A DNA stretch of 64,000 bases from Alphaproteobacteria bacterium (GTDB lineage Bacteria > Pseudomonadota > Alphaproteobacteria > Rhodobacterales > Rhodobacteraceae). The stretch is taken from NCBI GenBank assembly GCA_030424865.1, contig JAUHVR010000018.1, positions 53,619 to 117,618 on the forward strand, in the 5' to 3' direction. Shown here piece by piece: positions 1-9,796 of the stretch. Numbering within the stretch: the first letter of the stretch is position 1; each line of letters begins with the position of its first letter. The notes below the pieces were generated by a model. That model made no database searches, was not told where the DNA came from, and saw only the letters and a program-made list of their open reading frames with translations. The position numbers were made by a program, and so were the translations under genes.

Positions 1-117
1 CTGCAGGGTCACGTCGTTCAGGTTCGGCAGGAAACGACGCTTGGTCTTGTTGTTGGCGTGGCTGACATTGTTGCCAGTCATAGGGCCTTTTCCGGTCAGT
101 TCGCACACACGCGACAT
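1..117 (-). CDS. rpmB: 50S ribosomal protein L28 (5' part only)
   Basis: The reverse strand from 117 encodes the first 39 residues of L28, beginning [20 protein letters not shown] and continuing with the basic [11 protein letters not shown] stretch typical of this large-subunit protein. The rest lies beyond the left edge. L28 is a structural protein of the 50S subunit. The start is the only in-frame ATG before the conserved CELTGKGP motif. About 125 bases without a recognisable gene separate it from the hydrolase that ends at 243. Confidence 0.95.
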   Translation of the reverse strand, partial: MSRVCELTGKGPMTGNNVSHANNKTKRRFLPNLNDVTLQ

Positions 118-242
118 CGGGCTATCCTCGTCATCTGCGGCGAAAGAAAAGCCTCTCGCCAATATCAAAGGGCGCCGCGTGCGACGCCCGGAATCTCGGT
201 TGGGCGTGAATACGTCCCATTGGCCCGCCCGTCAAGGCCGGT

Positions 243-1040
243 TTAAAGATCAAATGCCGCCTTCAGCACATCAATAAATCCCGCCGGGTTGTCGAGCATC
301 ATCGCATGCCCCGCGCCGGGCACCACATGGGGGACAATGCCGCGCGCCTCAAGCATCGCGGGATCAGGCGTATCTGGCGTCGGGGGCGCCTCGGCCCCCT
401 CTTGCCCATAGACAAAATGTTTGGGGCAAGTCAGCGCAGAAAACCGGTCCAGAAACCCATCTTCCAAGGCCACCAAGGCCTGGGCGTTTCCAAAAATCCC
501 CTTTGGATCAGCCACTTGCCATCCCGAGGCCAGACGATCCGCACCTGCAGCCCCGGCCTGCCCCTTCTGACGCAACCGCGCGATCAGCCGCGCGCACCCC
601 TCTTCCAGAAAAGCCGCCTCACCATCCTGACAGATCCGCCCCGACATCACACCGCCGCCCGGCACCAGGTTGCCCTCGGCAACCACCAGCCGCCGCACCA
701 GATGCGGAAAATCCAGCGCCAGCTGAATGCCGACGGTGCCGCCCATGCTGTGACCAACCAGATCCACCGGCCCGCAGGCGATTCTGTCCAGAACCGCTGC
801 AATCACCCGCGCATGGGCCTTCAGCGAATAATCGAACCCCTGCGGCCAATCGGACTGCCCCGATCCAAGGTAATCCACCAGGATCTTCTGCCGCCCCGCC
901 AGCGCCGCATCCGCGGCAATGCCGAAAAAGCTTGCGGCGACGGACATGCTCAGCCCCGGCAGAAACAGCACCGGCTGCCCCGAACCGGCCGAATACCACC
1001 GAACCGAAGCCCGATGCGCGTCAAGATACAGCGCGCTCAC
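243..1040 (-). CDS. alpha/beta fold hydrolase
   Basis: A 265-residue single-domain alpha/beta hydrolase, probably cytoplasmic because no signal peptide is visible. The nucleophile elbow GHSMGG is at residues 96-101 (Ser98), and a candidate catalytic histidine lies at 245 in PGAGHAMM. An oxyanion-type LPGL motif is near residue 28. The GTG start overlaps the TGA stop of meaB (GTGA), so the two are probably translated together. The substrate cannot be told from sequence; it could be an esterase or a thioesterase. The link to meaB could mean acyl-CoA housekeeping, but that is inference. Confidence 0.85.
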   Translation of the reverse strand: MSALYLDAHRASVRWYSAGSGQPVLFLPGLSMSVAASFFGIAADAALAGRQKILVDYLGSGQSDWPQGFDYSLKAHARVIAAVLDRIACGPVDLVGHSMGGTVGIQLALDFPHLVRRLVVAEGNLVPGGGVMSGRICQDGEAAFLEEGCARLIARLRQKGQAGAAGADRLASGWQVADPKGIFGNAQALVALEDGFLDRFSALTCPKHFVYGQEGAEAPPTPDTPDPAMLEARGIVPHVVPGAGHAMMLDNPAGFIDVLKAAFDL

Positions 1041-2017
1041 GCCCGCCCTTCCAGTTGCGCAAGCGCTGCCTCTGCCGCCTCACCTGGCGACCGCCGCCCG
1101 TCCTCGACCTCGCCCGCCAGCGCGCTCAGGATTCCCTTCATCGGCTCCCGCTCCAGCCGCGCCAACAGCGCCTGCCGCACCTCGGCCTCGAACCAATAGC
1201 GCGCCTGCGCCGCGCGCCGCGCCGCCCAGTGCCCCTCGTCCCGCCGCCAGTCCCGCAGGGCCACCATCTCGTCCCAGGCGGTCTCGACCCCGCTGTCTTC
1301 CAGCGCCGACACGGTCATCGCCTTGGGAAACCCCGGCGGGTCCTGCGGCCGCTTGCGCAACAGCCGAAGGGCCCCGGCATAATCCGCACAGGTCCGCGTC
1401 GCAACAGGCTTCAGATCGCCGTCCGCCTTGTTCACCAGGATCAGATCGGCCATCTCCATGATCCCGCGCTTGACGCCCTGCAACTCGTCGCCGCCCGCAG
1501 GCGCAAGCAACAGCAGGAACAGATCGGACATCTCGGCCACCACCGTTTCGGACTGCCCCACCCCAACCGTCTCGATCAGGATCACGTCAAAGCCTGCCGC
1601 CTCGCAAAGCTCGATCGCCTCACGCGTGCGCCGCGCCACGCCCCCCAGATGCGACTGGCTGGGCGAGGGCCGGATAAAGGCATTGGGATCCCGGCTCAGC
1701 CGTTCCATCCGCGTCTTGTCGCCAAGGATCGACCCGCCCGACCGGGCCGAGCTCGGGTCGACCGCCAGCACCGCCACCTTCAGCCCGCGCGCCGTCAACA
1801 TGCAGCCAAATGTCTCGATAAAGGTCGACTTGCCGACCCCCGGCGTCCCGGAAAGCCCGATCCGCAGCGCCTCGCGCCCGGACCCGCGCAGCGCGCCCAG
1901 CAGCGCCAAAGCCTCCGCCCGGTGATCAGCCCGCCCGCTCTCGACCAGCGTGATCGCCCGCGCCAAGGCCCGCCTTTCGCCGCGCAACACCCGCTCTGCC
2001 AGGTCCTCAACCACCAT
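1037..2017 (-). CDS. meaB: methylmalonyl-CoA mutase-associated GTPase MeaB (ArgK family)
   Basis: A 326-residue G3E-type P-loop GTPase. It shows the Walker A motif GTPGVGKS at residues 57-64, the family signature SSARSGGSILGDKTRM from about 90, and the base-recognition motif NKAD. MeaB proteins protect and load the B12-dependent methylmalonyl-CoA mutase, which fits the propionyl-CoA and ethylmalonyl-CoA metabolism of Rhodobacterales; the mutase itself is not in the window. I chose the ATG at 2017 because GAAGAGGGG lies just upstream. An in-frame start 57 bases earlier would add residues that do not look conserved. It is followed by an overlapping hydrolase gene. Confidence 0.93.
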   Translation of the reverse strand: MVVEDLAERVLRGERRALARAITLVESGRADHRAEALALLGALRGSGREALRIGLSGTPGVGKSTFIETFGCMLTARGLKVAVLAVDPSSARSGGSILGDKTRMERLSRDPNAFIRPSPSQSHLGGVARRTREAIELCEAAGFDVILIETVGVGQSETVVAEMSDLFLLLLAPAGGDELQGVKRGIMEMADLILVNKADGDLKPVATRTCADYAGALRLLRKRPQDPPGFPKAMTVSALEDSGVETAWDEMVALRDWRRDEGHWAARRAAQARYWFEAEVRQALLARLEREPMKGILSALAGEVEDGRRSPGEAAEAALAQLEGRA

Positions 2018-2126
2018 CGTCGCCCCTCTTCTCGTCACAGCCCCGCACCATCCGCAAATCCGCTCGGGACGCAACCGGCTTCAGCGCCGCATCCCCCTTC
2101 ATCTTTCCCAAAATACTCCGGGGATC

Positions 2127-2146
2127 GCGAGGGGCTGGCCCCTCGC
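2127..2146. repeat. GC-rich palindromic hairpin in the meaB/hrpB intergenic region
   Basis: A 9-base perfect stem (GCGAGGGGC / GCCCCTCGC) around a 2-base centre. Just before it is TTTCCCAAAATACTCCGGGG. A similar cassette (GCCAAATATATCCCCGCCGG) occurs near 17,610, so this may be one member of a dispersed intergenic repeat family. It sits between divergent genes, so it is unlikely to be a simple terminator. Confidence 0.5.
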
Positions 2147-2171
2147 CCCCGCTTGCCGCATAACCAGACGC

Positions 2172-4604
2172 ATGACGAAACTGCCCATCGACCACGCCCT
2201 TCCGGCCCTGATCGACGCCCTGAAATCCCGGGGCCGCGCCGTGCTGCAGGCCCCTCCGGGCGCGGGCAAGACAACCCGTGTGCCGCTGGCGATGCTCGAC
2301 GCGAAAGTCACCTCCGGCAAGATCGTCATGCTGGAACCCCGTCGTCTTGCGGCCCGTGCGGCCGCCGAACGCATGACCCAGACCCTGGGAGAACGCCCCG
2401 GCGAAACCGTCGGCTACCGCGTGCGCGGCGAGGCCAAGACCTCGGCCGCAACCCGCATCGAGGTGGTGACCGAGGGCATCCTGACCCGGATGATCCAATC
2501 CGACCCAGAGCTTTCCGGCATCGGCGCGGTGATCTTTGACGAATTCCACGAACGTTCGCTCAACGCCGACCTCGGCCTCGCCTTTTGCCTGGAAATCGCC
2601 AGCGCCCTGCGCGACGACCTGATCCTGCTGGCCATGTCCGCCACACTCGACGCCGCCCCCGTGGCCGAACTGATGCAGGCCCCCATCGTCACCTCCGAGG
2701 GCCGTAGCTTCCCCGTCGACATCCGCTGGCTCGACACGCCGCGTCCCAAGACCACAAGGGTCGAAACCGCCGTCGCGGACCTGATCACCAAGGCCCTGAA
2801 GGAAACAACCGGCGGCGTTCTGGTCTTTCTGCCCGGCGAGGGCGAGATCCGCCGCGTGCAGGGCCTCTTGTCCCCCAAGCTGCCCAAGGGCGTCCACCTG
2901 CACCCCCTTTTCGGCGCCATGGAGTTCGCCGCCCAACGCGCCGCCATCCGCCATGCCGAGTCTGGCCGCAAGGTCGTCCTGGCCACGTCGATCGCCGAAA
3001 CCTCGTTGACGATCGAGGATATCCGCGTGGTGATCGACGGCGGCCTCGCCCGCCGCGCGCGCTTTGATCCAGGCTCTGGCATGTCGCGGCTCTTGACCGA
3101 AAAGGTCACCCGCGCCGAGGCCACGCAGCGCGCAGGCCGCGCAGGCCGGGTTGCTCCCGGCACGGCCTATCGCCTCTGGACCAAAGGCGAAGAGGGCGCG
3201 CTGCAAGCCTTCCCCCCGGCCGAGATCGAATCGGCGGACCTGACCGGTCTGGCCCTCGAGGTGGCGCTTTGGGGTGGACAGGCCGCCGACCTGCCCTTTC
3301 TGACACAGCCCAAACCCGGCAGCCTGGCCGAGGCGCGGGCGCTCTTGCAGATGCTGGGTGCGCTGGACACAGAGGGACGCATCACCGCGCACGGACAGAG
3401 GCTGGCCAAACTGCCGCTGCACCCCCGGCTTGGCCACATGCTGGCCACCGCCGGTCCCGAGGCCGCGCCGCTGGCCGCCCTGCTGGCCGACCGCGACCCG
3501 CTGATGGGCGCGCCATCCGATCTGACCCTGCGGCTGGATGCCTTGAAGGGCCGCGACCATGGACGACAGGTCAACCGCGCCGCCCTGTCGCGCATCAAGA
3601 CCGAGGCCAAACGCCTGCGCCGCGCCGCTGGCACGGTAGACGCCGCGCTCAGCCCCGCCGAACAAGCCGCGCTGGCCTATCCCGACCGGATCGGCCTGCG
3701 CCGCAAGGGTGAAGCCCCGCGCTTTCAGCTTTCGGGCGGCAAGGGCGCCTATTTCGACGGGGGCGACGGCCTGGGCGCCGCGCGTCTGATCGTTGCCACA
3801 GATCTGGACGGCAACCCGCGCGAGGCGCGCATCCGTCAGGCCATCGCCATCAGTGACAGCGAGGTCCGCGCGCTTTTTGCGGATCAGATCGTCTGGGAAG
3901 ACAGCTGCACCTGGTCGCGCCGCGACAACCGAGTGGTGTCGCGGCGGCAAGAGAAGCTGGGCGCCATCGCCCTGGATGATCGCACCTGGAAAGACGTCCC
4001 GCCCGAGGACATTGCCAAGGCCATGCTCGACGGCGTCCGGGATCTGGGCCTGACGCCGGTGATGCGCGATGCCGCGGCGCGGTTTGTGGCACGCGTTGCC
4101 CTGGCCCGCGAAAGCGACGACAGCTTTCCCGACATGTCCACCGACGCCCTGCTACAAAGCCTCGAGACCTGGCTGCTGCCGCATCTGGCGGGTGTCAAAA
4201 GCGCGGGCGACTGGAAAAACTTCAACGTCCTGCCCGCCCTGCAGGCGATGCTGGACTGGCCGCAGTCCCAGGCGCTGGACCGGCTGGTGCCGGGCAGCTT
4301 TATCACACCGCTGAACCGAAAGGCCCCGATTGATTACAGCGGCGACCACCCATCGGTCGAACTGCGGCTGCAAGAGCTTTTTGGCCAGAGCAAGCACCCG
4401 ACAGTGGGCAAACGCCCGCTCAGGATCACGCTTCTGTCGCCCGCCAACCGTCCGGTGCAGACGACCATGGACCTGCCGGGGTTCTGGGCGGGCTCTTATG
4501 CGGACGTCCGCAAGGACATGCGCGCCCGCTATCCCAAACACCCCTGGCCCGAGGATCCGACCCAGGCCGACCCGACGCTGAAAGCCAAGCGCCGGGGGAC
4601 CTGA
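2172..4604 (+). CDS. hrpB: ATP-dependent RNA helicase HrpB
   Basis: An 810-residue DExH-box helicase, the normal length for HrpB. Motif I is APPGAGKTT at residues 27-35 and motif II is DEFH at 123-126. Motif III follows (SAT in LLAMSATLD), and motif VI is QRAGRAGR. The C-terminal HrpB-specific region ends near WPEDPTQADP. The ATG at 2172 sits directly before TKLPID, and upstream in-frame starts would run through the meaB promoter region. HrpB is a DEAH/RHA-type helicase whose cellular role is not well defined. The gene is divergent from meaB and convergent with argF, with only six bases between stops. Confidence 0.96.
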   Translation: MTKLPIDHALPALIDALKSRGRAVLQAPPGAGKTTRVPLAMLDAKVTSGKIVMLEPRRLAARAAAERMTQTLGERPGETVGYRVRGEAKTSAATRIEVVTEGILTRMIQSDPELSGIGAVIFDEFHERSLNADLGLAFCLEIASALRDDLILLAMSATLDAAPVAELMQAPIVTSEGRSFPVDIRWLDTPRPKTTRVETAVADLITKALKETTGGVLVFLPGEGEIRRVQGLLSPKLPKGVHLHPLFGAMEFAAQRAAIRHAESGRKVVLATSIAETSLTIEDIRVVIDGGLARRARFDPGSGMSRLLTEKVTRAEATQRAGRAGRVAPGTAYRLWTKGEEGALQAFPPAEIESADLTGLALEVALWGGQAADLPFLTQPKPGSLAEARALLQMLGALDTEGRITAHGQRLAKLPLHPRLGHMLATAGPEAAPLAALLADRDPLMGAPSDLTLRLDALKGRDHGRQVNRAALSRIKTEAKRLRRAAGTVDAALSPAEQAALAYPDRIGLRRKGEAPRFQLSGGKGAYFDGGDGLGAARLIVATDLDGNPREARIRQAIAISDSEVRALFADQIVWEDSCTWSRRDNRVVSRRQEKLGAIALDDRTWKDVPPEDIAKAMLDGVRDLGLTPVMRDAAARFVARVALARESDDSFPDMSTDALLQSLETWLLPHLAGVKSAGDWKNFNVLPALQAMLDWPQSQALDRLVPGSFITPLNRKAPIDYSGDHPSVELRLQELFGQSKHPTVGKRPLRITLLSPANRPVQTTMDLPGFWAGSYADVRKDMRARYPKHPWPEDPTQADPTLKAKRRGT

Positions 4605-4610
4605 CACGGA

Positions 4611-5537
4611 TCAGACGTTCAGGCACCAGCGCATGACGGCCTTTTGCGCATGCAGGCGGTTTTCGGCCTCGTCAAAGATCACCGACTGTGGGCCGTCCAT
4701 GACCTCGGACGTCACCTCTTCGCCCCGGTGGGCGGGCAGGCAGTGCATGAACAGCGCGTCCGGCTTGGCGTGGCTCATCAGGGCGGCGTCCACCTGATAG
4801 GGGCGCAGCATGTTGTGGCGGCGTTCCCGCGCGGACTGGGCGTCATGCATGCTGACCCAGGTGTCAGCCACCACCAGGTCCGCGCCCTCGACCGCTTTGA
4901 CCGGATCACGCTCGATCACCACCGAGCGGCCCGCGTTGCGCGCCAGACCGACAAACTCCATCTCGGGGTCCAGCTGCATCGGCCCGGTAAAGGTCAGGTC
5001 AAAGTCGAACTGCGCGGCGGCGTGCAGGAACGAGGCACAGACGTTGTTGCCGTCGCCGCACCAGACGACCTTTTTGCCCGCGATGGGGCCTCGGTGTTCT
5101 TCGTATGTCATCACATCTGCCATGATCTGGCAGGGGTGGGTCCGGTCCGTCAGACCGTTGATCACCGGGACGTCGGCAAACTCGGCCATTTCCTGCAGAA
5201 CCGCCTCGTCAAAGGTGCGGATCATGATCATGTCGACGTAGCGGCTGAGCACCCGCGCGGTGTCGGCGATGGTTTCGCCGTGACCCAGCTGCATGTCGTT
5301 GCCCGACAGCACCATGGTCTGGCCGCCCATCTGGCGCACGCCCACGTCAAAGGACACGCGCGTCCGGGTCGAGGGTTTTTCGAAGATCAGCGCAACCATG
5401 CGACCCGCCAGGGGCGTTTCATCGTCGGCCGCGCCCTTGGGGCGGCCTGCGCGGGCGGTCTTCATCGCGCCCGCCTGATCGATTATGCCACGAAGCTGGG
5501 CCTTGTCGGTGGTGTGGATATCCAGGAAATGGTTCAT
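4611..5537 (-). CDS. argF: ornithine carbamoyltransferase
   Basis: A 308-residue cytosolic OTCase that makes citrulline from ornithine and carbamoyl phosphate in arginine synthesis. Visible motifs are the carbamoyl-phosphate loop STRTR at residues 56-60, HPCQ, and the ornithine-binding HCLPAHR near the C-terminus. I chose the ATG at 5537 ([10 protein letters not shown]). A GTG nine bases upstream is also in frame, but AGAAG is better spaced for the ATG. It lies downstream of argD on the same strand with a stem-loop between them, so the pair is probably one operon. Confidence 0.96.
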   Translation of the reverse strand: MNHFLDIHTTDKAQLRGIIDQAGAMKTARAGRPKGAADDETPLAGRMVALIFEKPSTRTRVSFDVGVRQMGGQTMVLSGNDMQLGHGETIADTARVLSRYVDMIMIRTFDEAVLQEMAEFADVPVINGLTDRTHPCQIMADVMTYEEHRGPIAGKKVVWCGDGNNVCASFLHAAAQFDFDLTFTGPMQLDPEMEFVGLARNAGRSVVIERDPVKAVEGADLVVADTWVSMHDAQSARERRHNMLRPYQVDAALMSHAKPDALFMHCLPAHRGEEVTSEVMDGPQSVIFDEAENRLHAQKAVMRWCLNV

Positions 5538-5556
5538 GTCAGTCACTTCTGAAAGG

Positions 5557-5579
5557 CCCCGATGCGCTTTGCATCGGGG
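5557..5579 (-). other. stem-loop between argD and argF
   Basis: A perfect 9-base stem (CCCCGATGC / GCATCGGGG) with a 5-base loop, in the 58-base gap between argD and argF. On the transcribed strand it is followed by CCTTTC rather than a long U run. It is therefore more likely a partial terminator or an mRNA-stability hairpin that adjusts argD:argF levels than a full stop. Confidence 0.55.
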
Positions 5580-5595
5580 GAAATTTTGGAAAACC

Positions 5596-6780
5596 TCAGA
5601 CCAGTTCGGTCTGCATCAAGCTTGCGGCGGCGGTCTCCAGACGCGTCAGCGCCTCGGAAATCTCATCGTCGGTGATGGTCAGCGGCGGCAAAAGGCGGAC
5701 CACGTTGTCGGCAGCAGGCACGAGAATCACTGCCGCGTCATAGCCTGCGGTCACGACCTGTCCGTTCGCCACCTTGCACTTCAGACCCAGCATCAGGCCC
5801 GCGCCGCGCACTTCTTCAAAGATCTCGGGATGTTCGGCCACAAGCCCTTCGAGCTTTTGACGCAAGAGACCCGCCTTGCGGTTCACATCGTCCAGGAAAG
5901 CGGGTTCCGACACGATGTCCATCACCGCGCAGCCCACCGAACAGGCCAGCGGGTTGCCGCCATAGGTCGACCCGTGGGTGCCTGCAGTCATGCCGCTGGC
6001 GGCGCTTTCGGTCGCAAGAACCGCGCCCAGCGGGAAGCCGCCGCCGATGCCCTTGGCAACCATCATGATGTCGGGGGTCACGCCCTCCCACTCATGCGCA
6101 AACAGGCGACCGGTCCGGCCCACGCCGCATTGCACCTCATCAAGGATCAGCAGAATGCCTGCCTCGTCACAAAGCGCACGCAGCTCTTTCAGAAAGCCAT
6201 GCGGCAACGGGCGGATGCCGCCCTCGCCCTGCAGAGGTTCCACGATCACCGCGGCGGTCTGGTCGGTGATGGCGGCCTTGACGGCCTCCAGATCGGCCCA
6301 GGGGATGTGGACAAAGCCTGGCAGTAGCGGGCCAAAGCCCTTGGTCATCTTCTCGGCCCCCGCGGCGGCGATGCCCGCCGAAGACCGCCCGTGGAAGGCC
6401 CCTTCGAAGCCAATGATTTCGACCTTTTCCGGCGATCCCGCCTCGTACCAGTACTTGCGGGCCATCTTGACCGCCAGTTCACAGCTTTCGGTGCCCGAGT
6501 TCGTAAAGAACACGGTGTCGGCAAAGGTCACCTCGACCAGCTTGTCGGCCAGCGCCTGCTGTTGCGGGATGTTGTAGAGGTTCGACAGGTGCCAGACGGC
6601 ATTCGCCTGTTCGGTCAGGGCCGAGACCAGCGCGGGGTGCGCATGGCCCAGCGCATTCACGGCGATGCCCGCGCCCAGATCCAGGTAACGTCGGCCGCTT
6701 TCCTCGATCAGCCAAGAGCCTTCGCCTTTGACAAAAGTCAGCGGCGCACGGTTGTAAGTCGGCAAAACGGAGGGGATCAT
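5596..6780 (-). CDS. argD: acetylornithine aminotransferase
   Basis: A 394-residue class III PLP aminotransferase that converts N-acetylglutamate semialdehyde to N-acetylornithine. Diagnostic stretches are [10 protein letters not shown], the FHGRS substrate-binding motif, [15 protein letters not shown] with the cofactor-contacting Asp, and [12 protein letters not shown]. Length and motifs favour ArgD over the related GABA or ornithine aminotransferases, and the downstream argF agrees. I chose the ATG at 6780 ([14 protein letters not shown]); the in-frame extension upstream has unlikely composition. About 230 bases with no recognisable gene separate it from truA and probably carry the argDF promoter. 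Confidence 0.95.
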   Translation of the reverse strand: MIPSVLPTYNRAPLTFVKGEGSWLIEESGRRYLDLGAGIAVNALGHAHPALVSALTEQANAVWHLSNLYNIPQQQALADKLVEVTFADTVFFTNSGTESCELAVKMARKYWYEAGSPEKVEIIGFEGAFHGRSSAGIAAAGAEKMTKGFGPLLPGFVHIPWADLEAVKAAITDQTAAVIVEPLQGEGGIRPLPHGFLKELRALCDEAGILLILDEVQCGVGRTGRLFAHEWEGVTPDIMMVAKGIGGGFPLGAVLATESAASGMTAGTHGSTYGGNPLACSVGCAVMDIVSEPAFLDDVNRKAGLLRQKLEGLVAEHPEIFEEVRGAGLMLGLKCKVANGQVVTAGYDAAVILVPAADNVVRLLPPLTITDDEISEALTRLETAAASLMQTELV

Positions 6781-7011
6781 CAAAACGTCCTCTGGATCAG
6801 AAGCCCAATGGGTGCCAAGGGCACGCGGGCAAGTCAAGTTGTGAGACAGGGTAAAACCACGGGAAACGCGGCCCAATCAGGGCGGCGGGGCGAAAGAGAT
6901 CAGATGTCTCGTCGGATATCGCGGATCGTGGTCATGGCGCGCGTTTGACACAGAGTCCCGCAGGGCGCAACGATTATTCCGGCAGCGCAGCTGGCTTGTG
7001 GCCATTTGACC

Positions 7012-7779
7012 TCAGGCAAAGGGATCGTCGGGATAGCCCACGCGCATCAGGTAAAGCCCCTGCGGCGGGCTGACCGGACCGCAAGCGGCGCGGTCGCGCG
7101 CCTCTAGCGCGGCTCGCACATCCTGCGCCGTCCAGGATCCTGCACCAACCCGTTCCAACGTGCCGACAAAGCTGCGCACCTGGTTGTGCAGAAAAGACCG
7201 GGCGCGCACGTGAAAGTGTACCTCGGGGCCTGCGGGGGTGTCATGCGCCTCGATCCGCAACTCATCCAGCGTCTTCACCGGGCTTTGCGCCTGGCACATC
7301 ACCGACCGGAAGGTGGTGAAGTCATGCCGCCCGATCAGGACATCTGCGGCCTCTTGCATGGCGGCCACGTCCAAGGGGTTCGAGACCCGCCAGACCTGGC
7401 CTTGCTCCATCGTGGCAGGCGCGCGACGGCACAGGACGCGAAACAGGTACTGCCGCTCGACCGCGCTGAAGCGTGCGTGCCAGTCGTCGTCAACCCGCGC
7501 CGCATCGACGATGGCCACCGGATCGGGCTTCAGATGATAGTTCAGCGCCTCGGACAGCCGGAAAGGATCCCAATCCTTGACCATGTCGCAATGGGCCACC
7601 TGCCCGCGCCCATGCACCCCGGCGTCGGTGCGCCCAGCGGCGGCAATCGTGTGCGCGCGCGGTTCCAGCTTGGCCAGGGCCGCCTCGATCTCGCCCTGAA
7701 CCGAGGGCTGGTCGGCCTGCCGCTGCCACCCTGCAAAGGGGGCTCCGTTGTATTCGACTTTCAGCGCGTATCTGGGCAT
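7012..7779 (-). CDS. truA: tRNA pseudouridine synthase A (positions 38-40)
   Basis: A 255-residue TruA-family enzyme that isomerises uridines in the tRNA anticodon arm. The catalytic Asp is residue 52 in [14 protein letters not shown]. The C-terminal [15 protein letters not shown] motif is also typical. The ATG at 7779 ([12 protein letters not shown]) starts at the conserved first strand, and a longer in-frame extension looks like intergenic sequence. It is divergent from the ycjX operon. Confidence 0.96.
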   Translation of the reverse strand: MPRYALKVEYNGAPFAGWQRQADQPSVQGEIEAALAKLEPRAHTIAAAGRTDAGVHGRGQVAHCDMVKDWDPFRLSEALNYHLKPDPVAIVDAARVDDDWHARFSAVERQYLFRVLCRRAPATMEQGQVWRVSNPLDVAAMQEAADVLIGRHDFTTFRSVMCQAQSPVKTLDELRIEAHDTPAGPEVHFHVRARSFLHNQVRSFVGTLERVGAGSWTAQDVRAALEARDRAACGPVSPPQGLYLMRVGYPDDPFA

Positions 7780-7940
7780 GGCGGCGGGCTTAGCGGTTTC
7801 GGCATGCGCAGACAATCCCTGCGACGGGCCCAACCACCGGCCCATGCGGCACCGCGCCGGATTTTCCCCTTGCCCGCCCTCTGGCCACCGCCAAGGGGCG
7901 TGCCTATGTTGAACCCACCGCAATTGAAAAGGACCCTGAC

Positions 7941-9356
7941 GTGGTCATTGGAACCATAGCCGACACGCTGGCCCGCAGCGTTGAAACCGTGACCGACACG
8001 GTCTCGGAAGCGCTGTTCGAGCCGGTGATCCGGCTGGGTGTCACGGGTCTGGCGCGGTCGGGCAAGACGGTCTTTATCACCTCGCTGATCGCCAACCTGA
8101 TGAACCGGGGGCGGATGCCACAGCTTTTGGCCGCCTCGGACGGGCGCATCCACGCGGCCTTTTTGCAGCCGCAGCCGAACGACACCGTGCCGCGCTTTGA
8201 ATACGAAAACCATCTGGCCGCGCTGACCGCGTCACAGCCGTTCTGGCCCGAAAGCACCCGCGCCGTGTCCGAACTGCGCCTGTCGCTGCGGGTCCAGCCG
8301 AACGGGCTGTTGTCGGGCCTGCAGGGTCCCCGGACCATTCACCTGGACATCGTCGATTACCCCGGCGAGTGGCTGCTTGACCTTGGCCTGCTGGACAAAA
8401 CCTATGCCGAGTGGTCGGACGAGACGCTAAAGCGGATGCAGACCCGCGCCTTTGCCGAGGACTACCGGCATCTGGCGCAGAGCGAAGACGCCGAGGCACG
8501 GCTGGACGAAACCCGCGCCCAGGCGCTGGCGACCGCCTTTACCGCCTATCTGAACGCCGCCCGCGATGCGGGCTTTTCCGACTGCACACCGGGCCGTTTC
8601 CTGCTGCCCGGTGATCTGGCCGGCTCCCCCGTGCTGACCTTTGCCCCGCTGCCCAGCGCCGCCCGCAGCCCGCGCGGATCGCTGCGGCGCGAGATGGAGC
8701 GGCGGTACGAGGCCTACAAGACCCGCGTTGTGAAACCGTTTTTCACCGCGCATTTTTCACGCATCGACCGGCAGGTGGTGTTGGTGGACGCGCTGGGTGC
8801 GATCCACAAGGGCCCAGCGGCGGTCGAGGACCTGCGCCAGACCATGAGCGACATCCTGTCGGCCTTTCGCCCCGGTCGGAACGCCTTTCTGACCCAGCTG
8901 CTGATGGGGCGGCGCGTCGACAAGATCCTGTTCGCCGCCACCAAGGCCGACCACCTGCACCACCGCCAGCATGGCCGCTTGACCGCGATCATGGAGGCGC
9001 TGACCCGCGAGGCCCGCGACCGGGCGCAGTTCTCGGGGGCAGAAACCTTTGCCCTGTCGCTGGCCTCGTTGCGGGCCACGGTTGAAGAGACCCGTCAACA
9101 CAAGGGCCGCACGCTGGACCTGGTGCGCGGGCGTCTGCTGGATGGCGGCAAGGACGCGGCGCTGTATCCCGGCACCCTGCCCGAGGATCCGAATGCGATC
9201 CTTGGCCCGGCGCGCGACGGGGCAAGCGATTGGCTGGACGCCGACTATTCCGTCATGCGCTTTGCGCCCGCGCCTTTGAACCTGCGCCCAGGCGAAGGCC
9301 CCCCGCACATCCGTCTGGACCGCGCCGCGCAATTCCTGATCGGAGACCGCCTGTGA
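7941..9356 (+). CDS. YcjX-family P-loop ATPase/GTPase (DUF463)
   Basis: A 471-residue protein with a P-loop GLARSGKT at residues 36-43, [14 protein letters not shown] as a Walker B-like region, and the family segment [11 protein letters not shown]. This matches the YcjX/DUF463 family, which is stress-associated in enterobacteria and usually sits next to a YcjF/DUF697 membrane protein. That partner is two genes downstream here. The GTG start at 7941 has AAAAGGACC upstream. The stop overlaps the GTG of the next gene (GTGA), so the operon is translationally coupled. The exact biochemical role is unknown. Confidence 0.9.
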   Translation: MVIGTIADTLARSVETVTDTVSEALFEPVIRLGVTGLARSGKTVFITSLIANLMNRGRMPQLLAASDGRIHAAFLQPQPNDTVPRFEYENHLAALTASQPFWPESTRAVSELRLSLRVQPNGLLSGLQGPRTIHLDIVDYPGEWLLDLGLLDKTYAEWSDETLKRMQTRAFAEDYRHLAQSEDAEARLDETRAQALATAFTAYLNAARDAGFSDCTPGRFLLPGDLAGSPVLTFAPLPSAARSPRGSLRREMERRYEAYKTRVVKPFFTAHFSRIDRQVVLVDALGAIHKGPAAVEDLRQTMSDILSAFRPGRNAFLTQLLMGRRVDKILFAATKADHLHHRQHGRLTAIMEALTREARDRAQFSGAETFALSLASLRATVEETRQHKGRTLDLVRGRLLDGGKDAALYPGTLPEDPNAILGPARDGASDWLDADYSVMRFAPAPLNLRPGEGPPHIRLDRAAQFLIGDRL

Positions 9357-9796
9357 CCCCGACCCTGCGCCCTGCCCGCACCACCGACGCCGGGGCCGTT
9401 GGTGCTATCCTGTCAGAGTTTGTCGACAGCACCCCCTGGATGCCGCGCATCCACACGCGGGCCGAGGACCTGTCCTTTGCAGGCAGGATGATCGACAAGG
9501 GCTGGGTCACGGTGGCCGAGGCGCCGCAGGTTCTGGGCTTCATGGCGCGCGACGACACCGAGGTGAACGCGCTTTACGTCGCCGGGTCCGCTCGTGGACA
9601 GGGGCTGGGTTCACAGCTGATCGAGGCCGCCAAGGCGGCGTCGGAAACCCTGTGCCTCTGGACGTTTCAGGCCAATACCGCGGCGCAGCAGTTCTATCTG
9701 CGGCACGGCTTTCGGGAAATCACCCGCACCGACGGGGCAGGCAACGACGAAAAGCTGCCCGACATTCGCTACCGATGGGAAAGGACGCCCGCATGA
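9353..9796 (+). CDS. GNAT-family N-acetyltransferase
   Basis: A 147-residue single GNAT domain, beginning [20 protein letters not shown]. The acetyl-CoA-binding loop is in GSARGQGLGSQLIEAAK, and the C-terminal YLRHGFREITR is typical of the fold. The GTG start at 9353 overlaps the ycjX stop, and its own stop overlaps the ATG of the DUF697 gene (ATGA). It is therefore embedded in the ycjX-ycjF-like operon. The acceptor substrate is unknown. It could modify a protein partner or a small molecule. Confidence 0.85.
   Translation: MTPTLRPARTTDAGAVGAILSEFVDSTPWMPRIHTRAEDLSFAGRMIDKGWVTVAEAPQVLGFMARDDTEVNALYVAGSARGQGLGSQLIEAAKAASETLCLWTFQANTAAQQFYLRHGFREITRTDGAGNDEKLPDIRYRWERTPA

Noticed and set aside
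2007..3950. 647-residue minus-strand open frame
   Set aside because: It lies entirely opposite hrpB, which has all helicase motifs. The reverse frame is a shadow of GC-rich codon bias, rich in Gly, Gln and His with no recognisable domain.
6946..6976. Sigma-70 promoter TTGACA ... GATTAT on the plus strand
   Set aside because: Spacing is 21 bases, too long, and no plus-strand gene follows for almost 1 kb.
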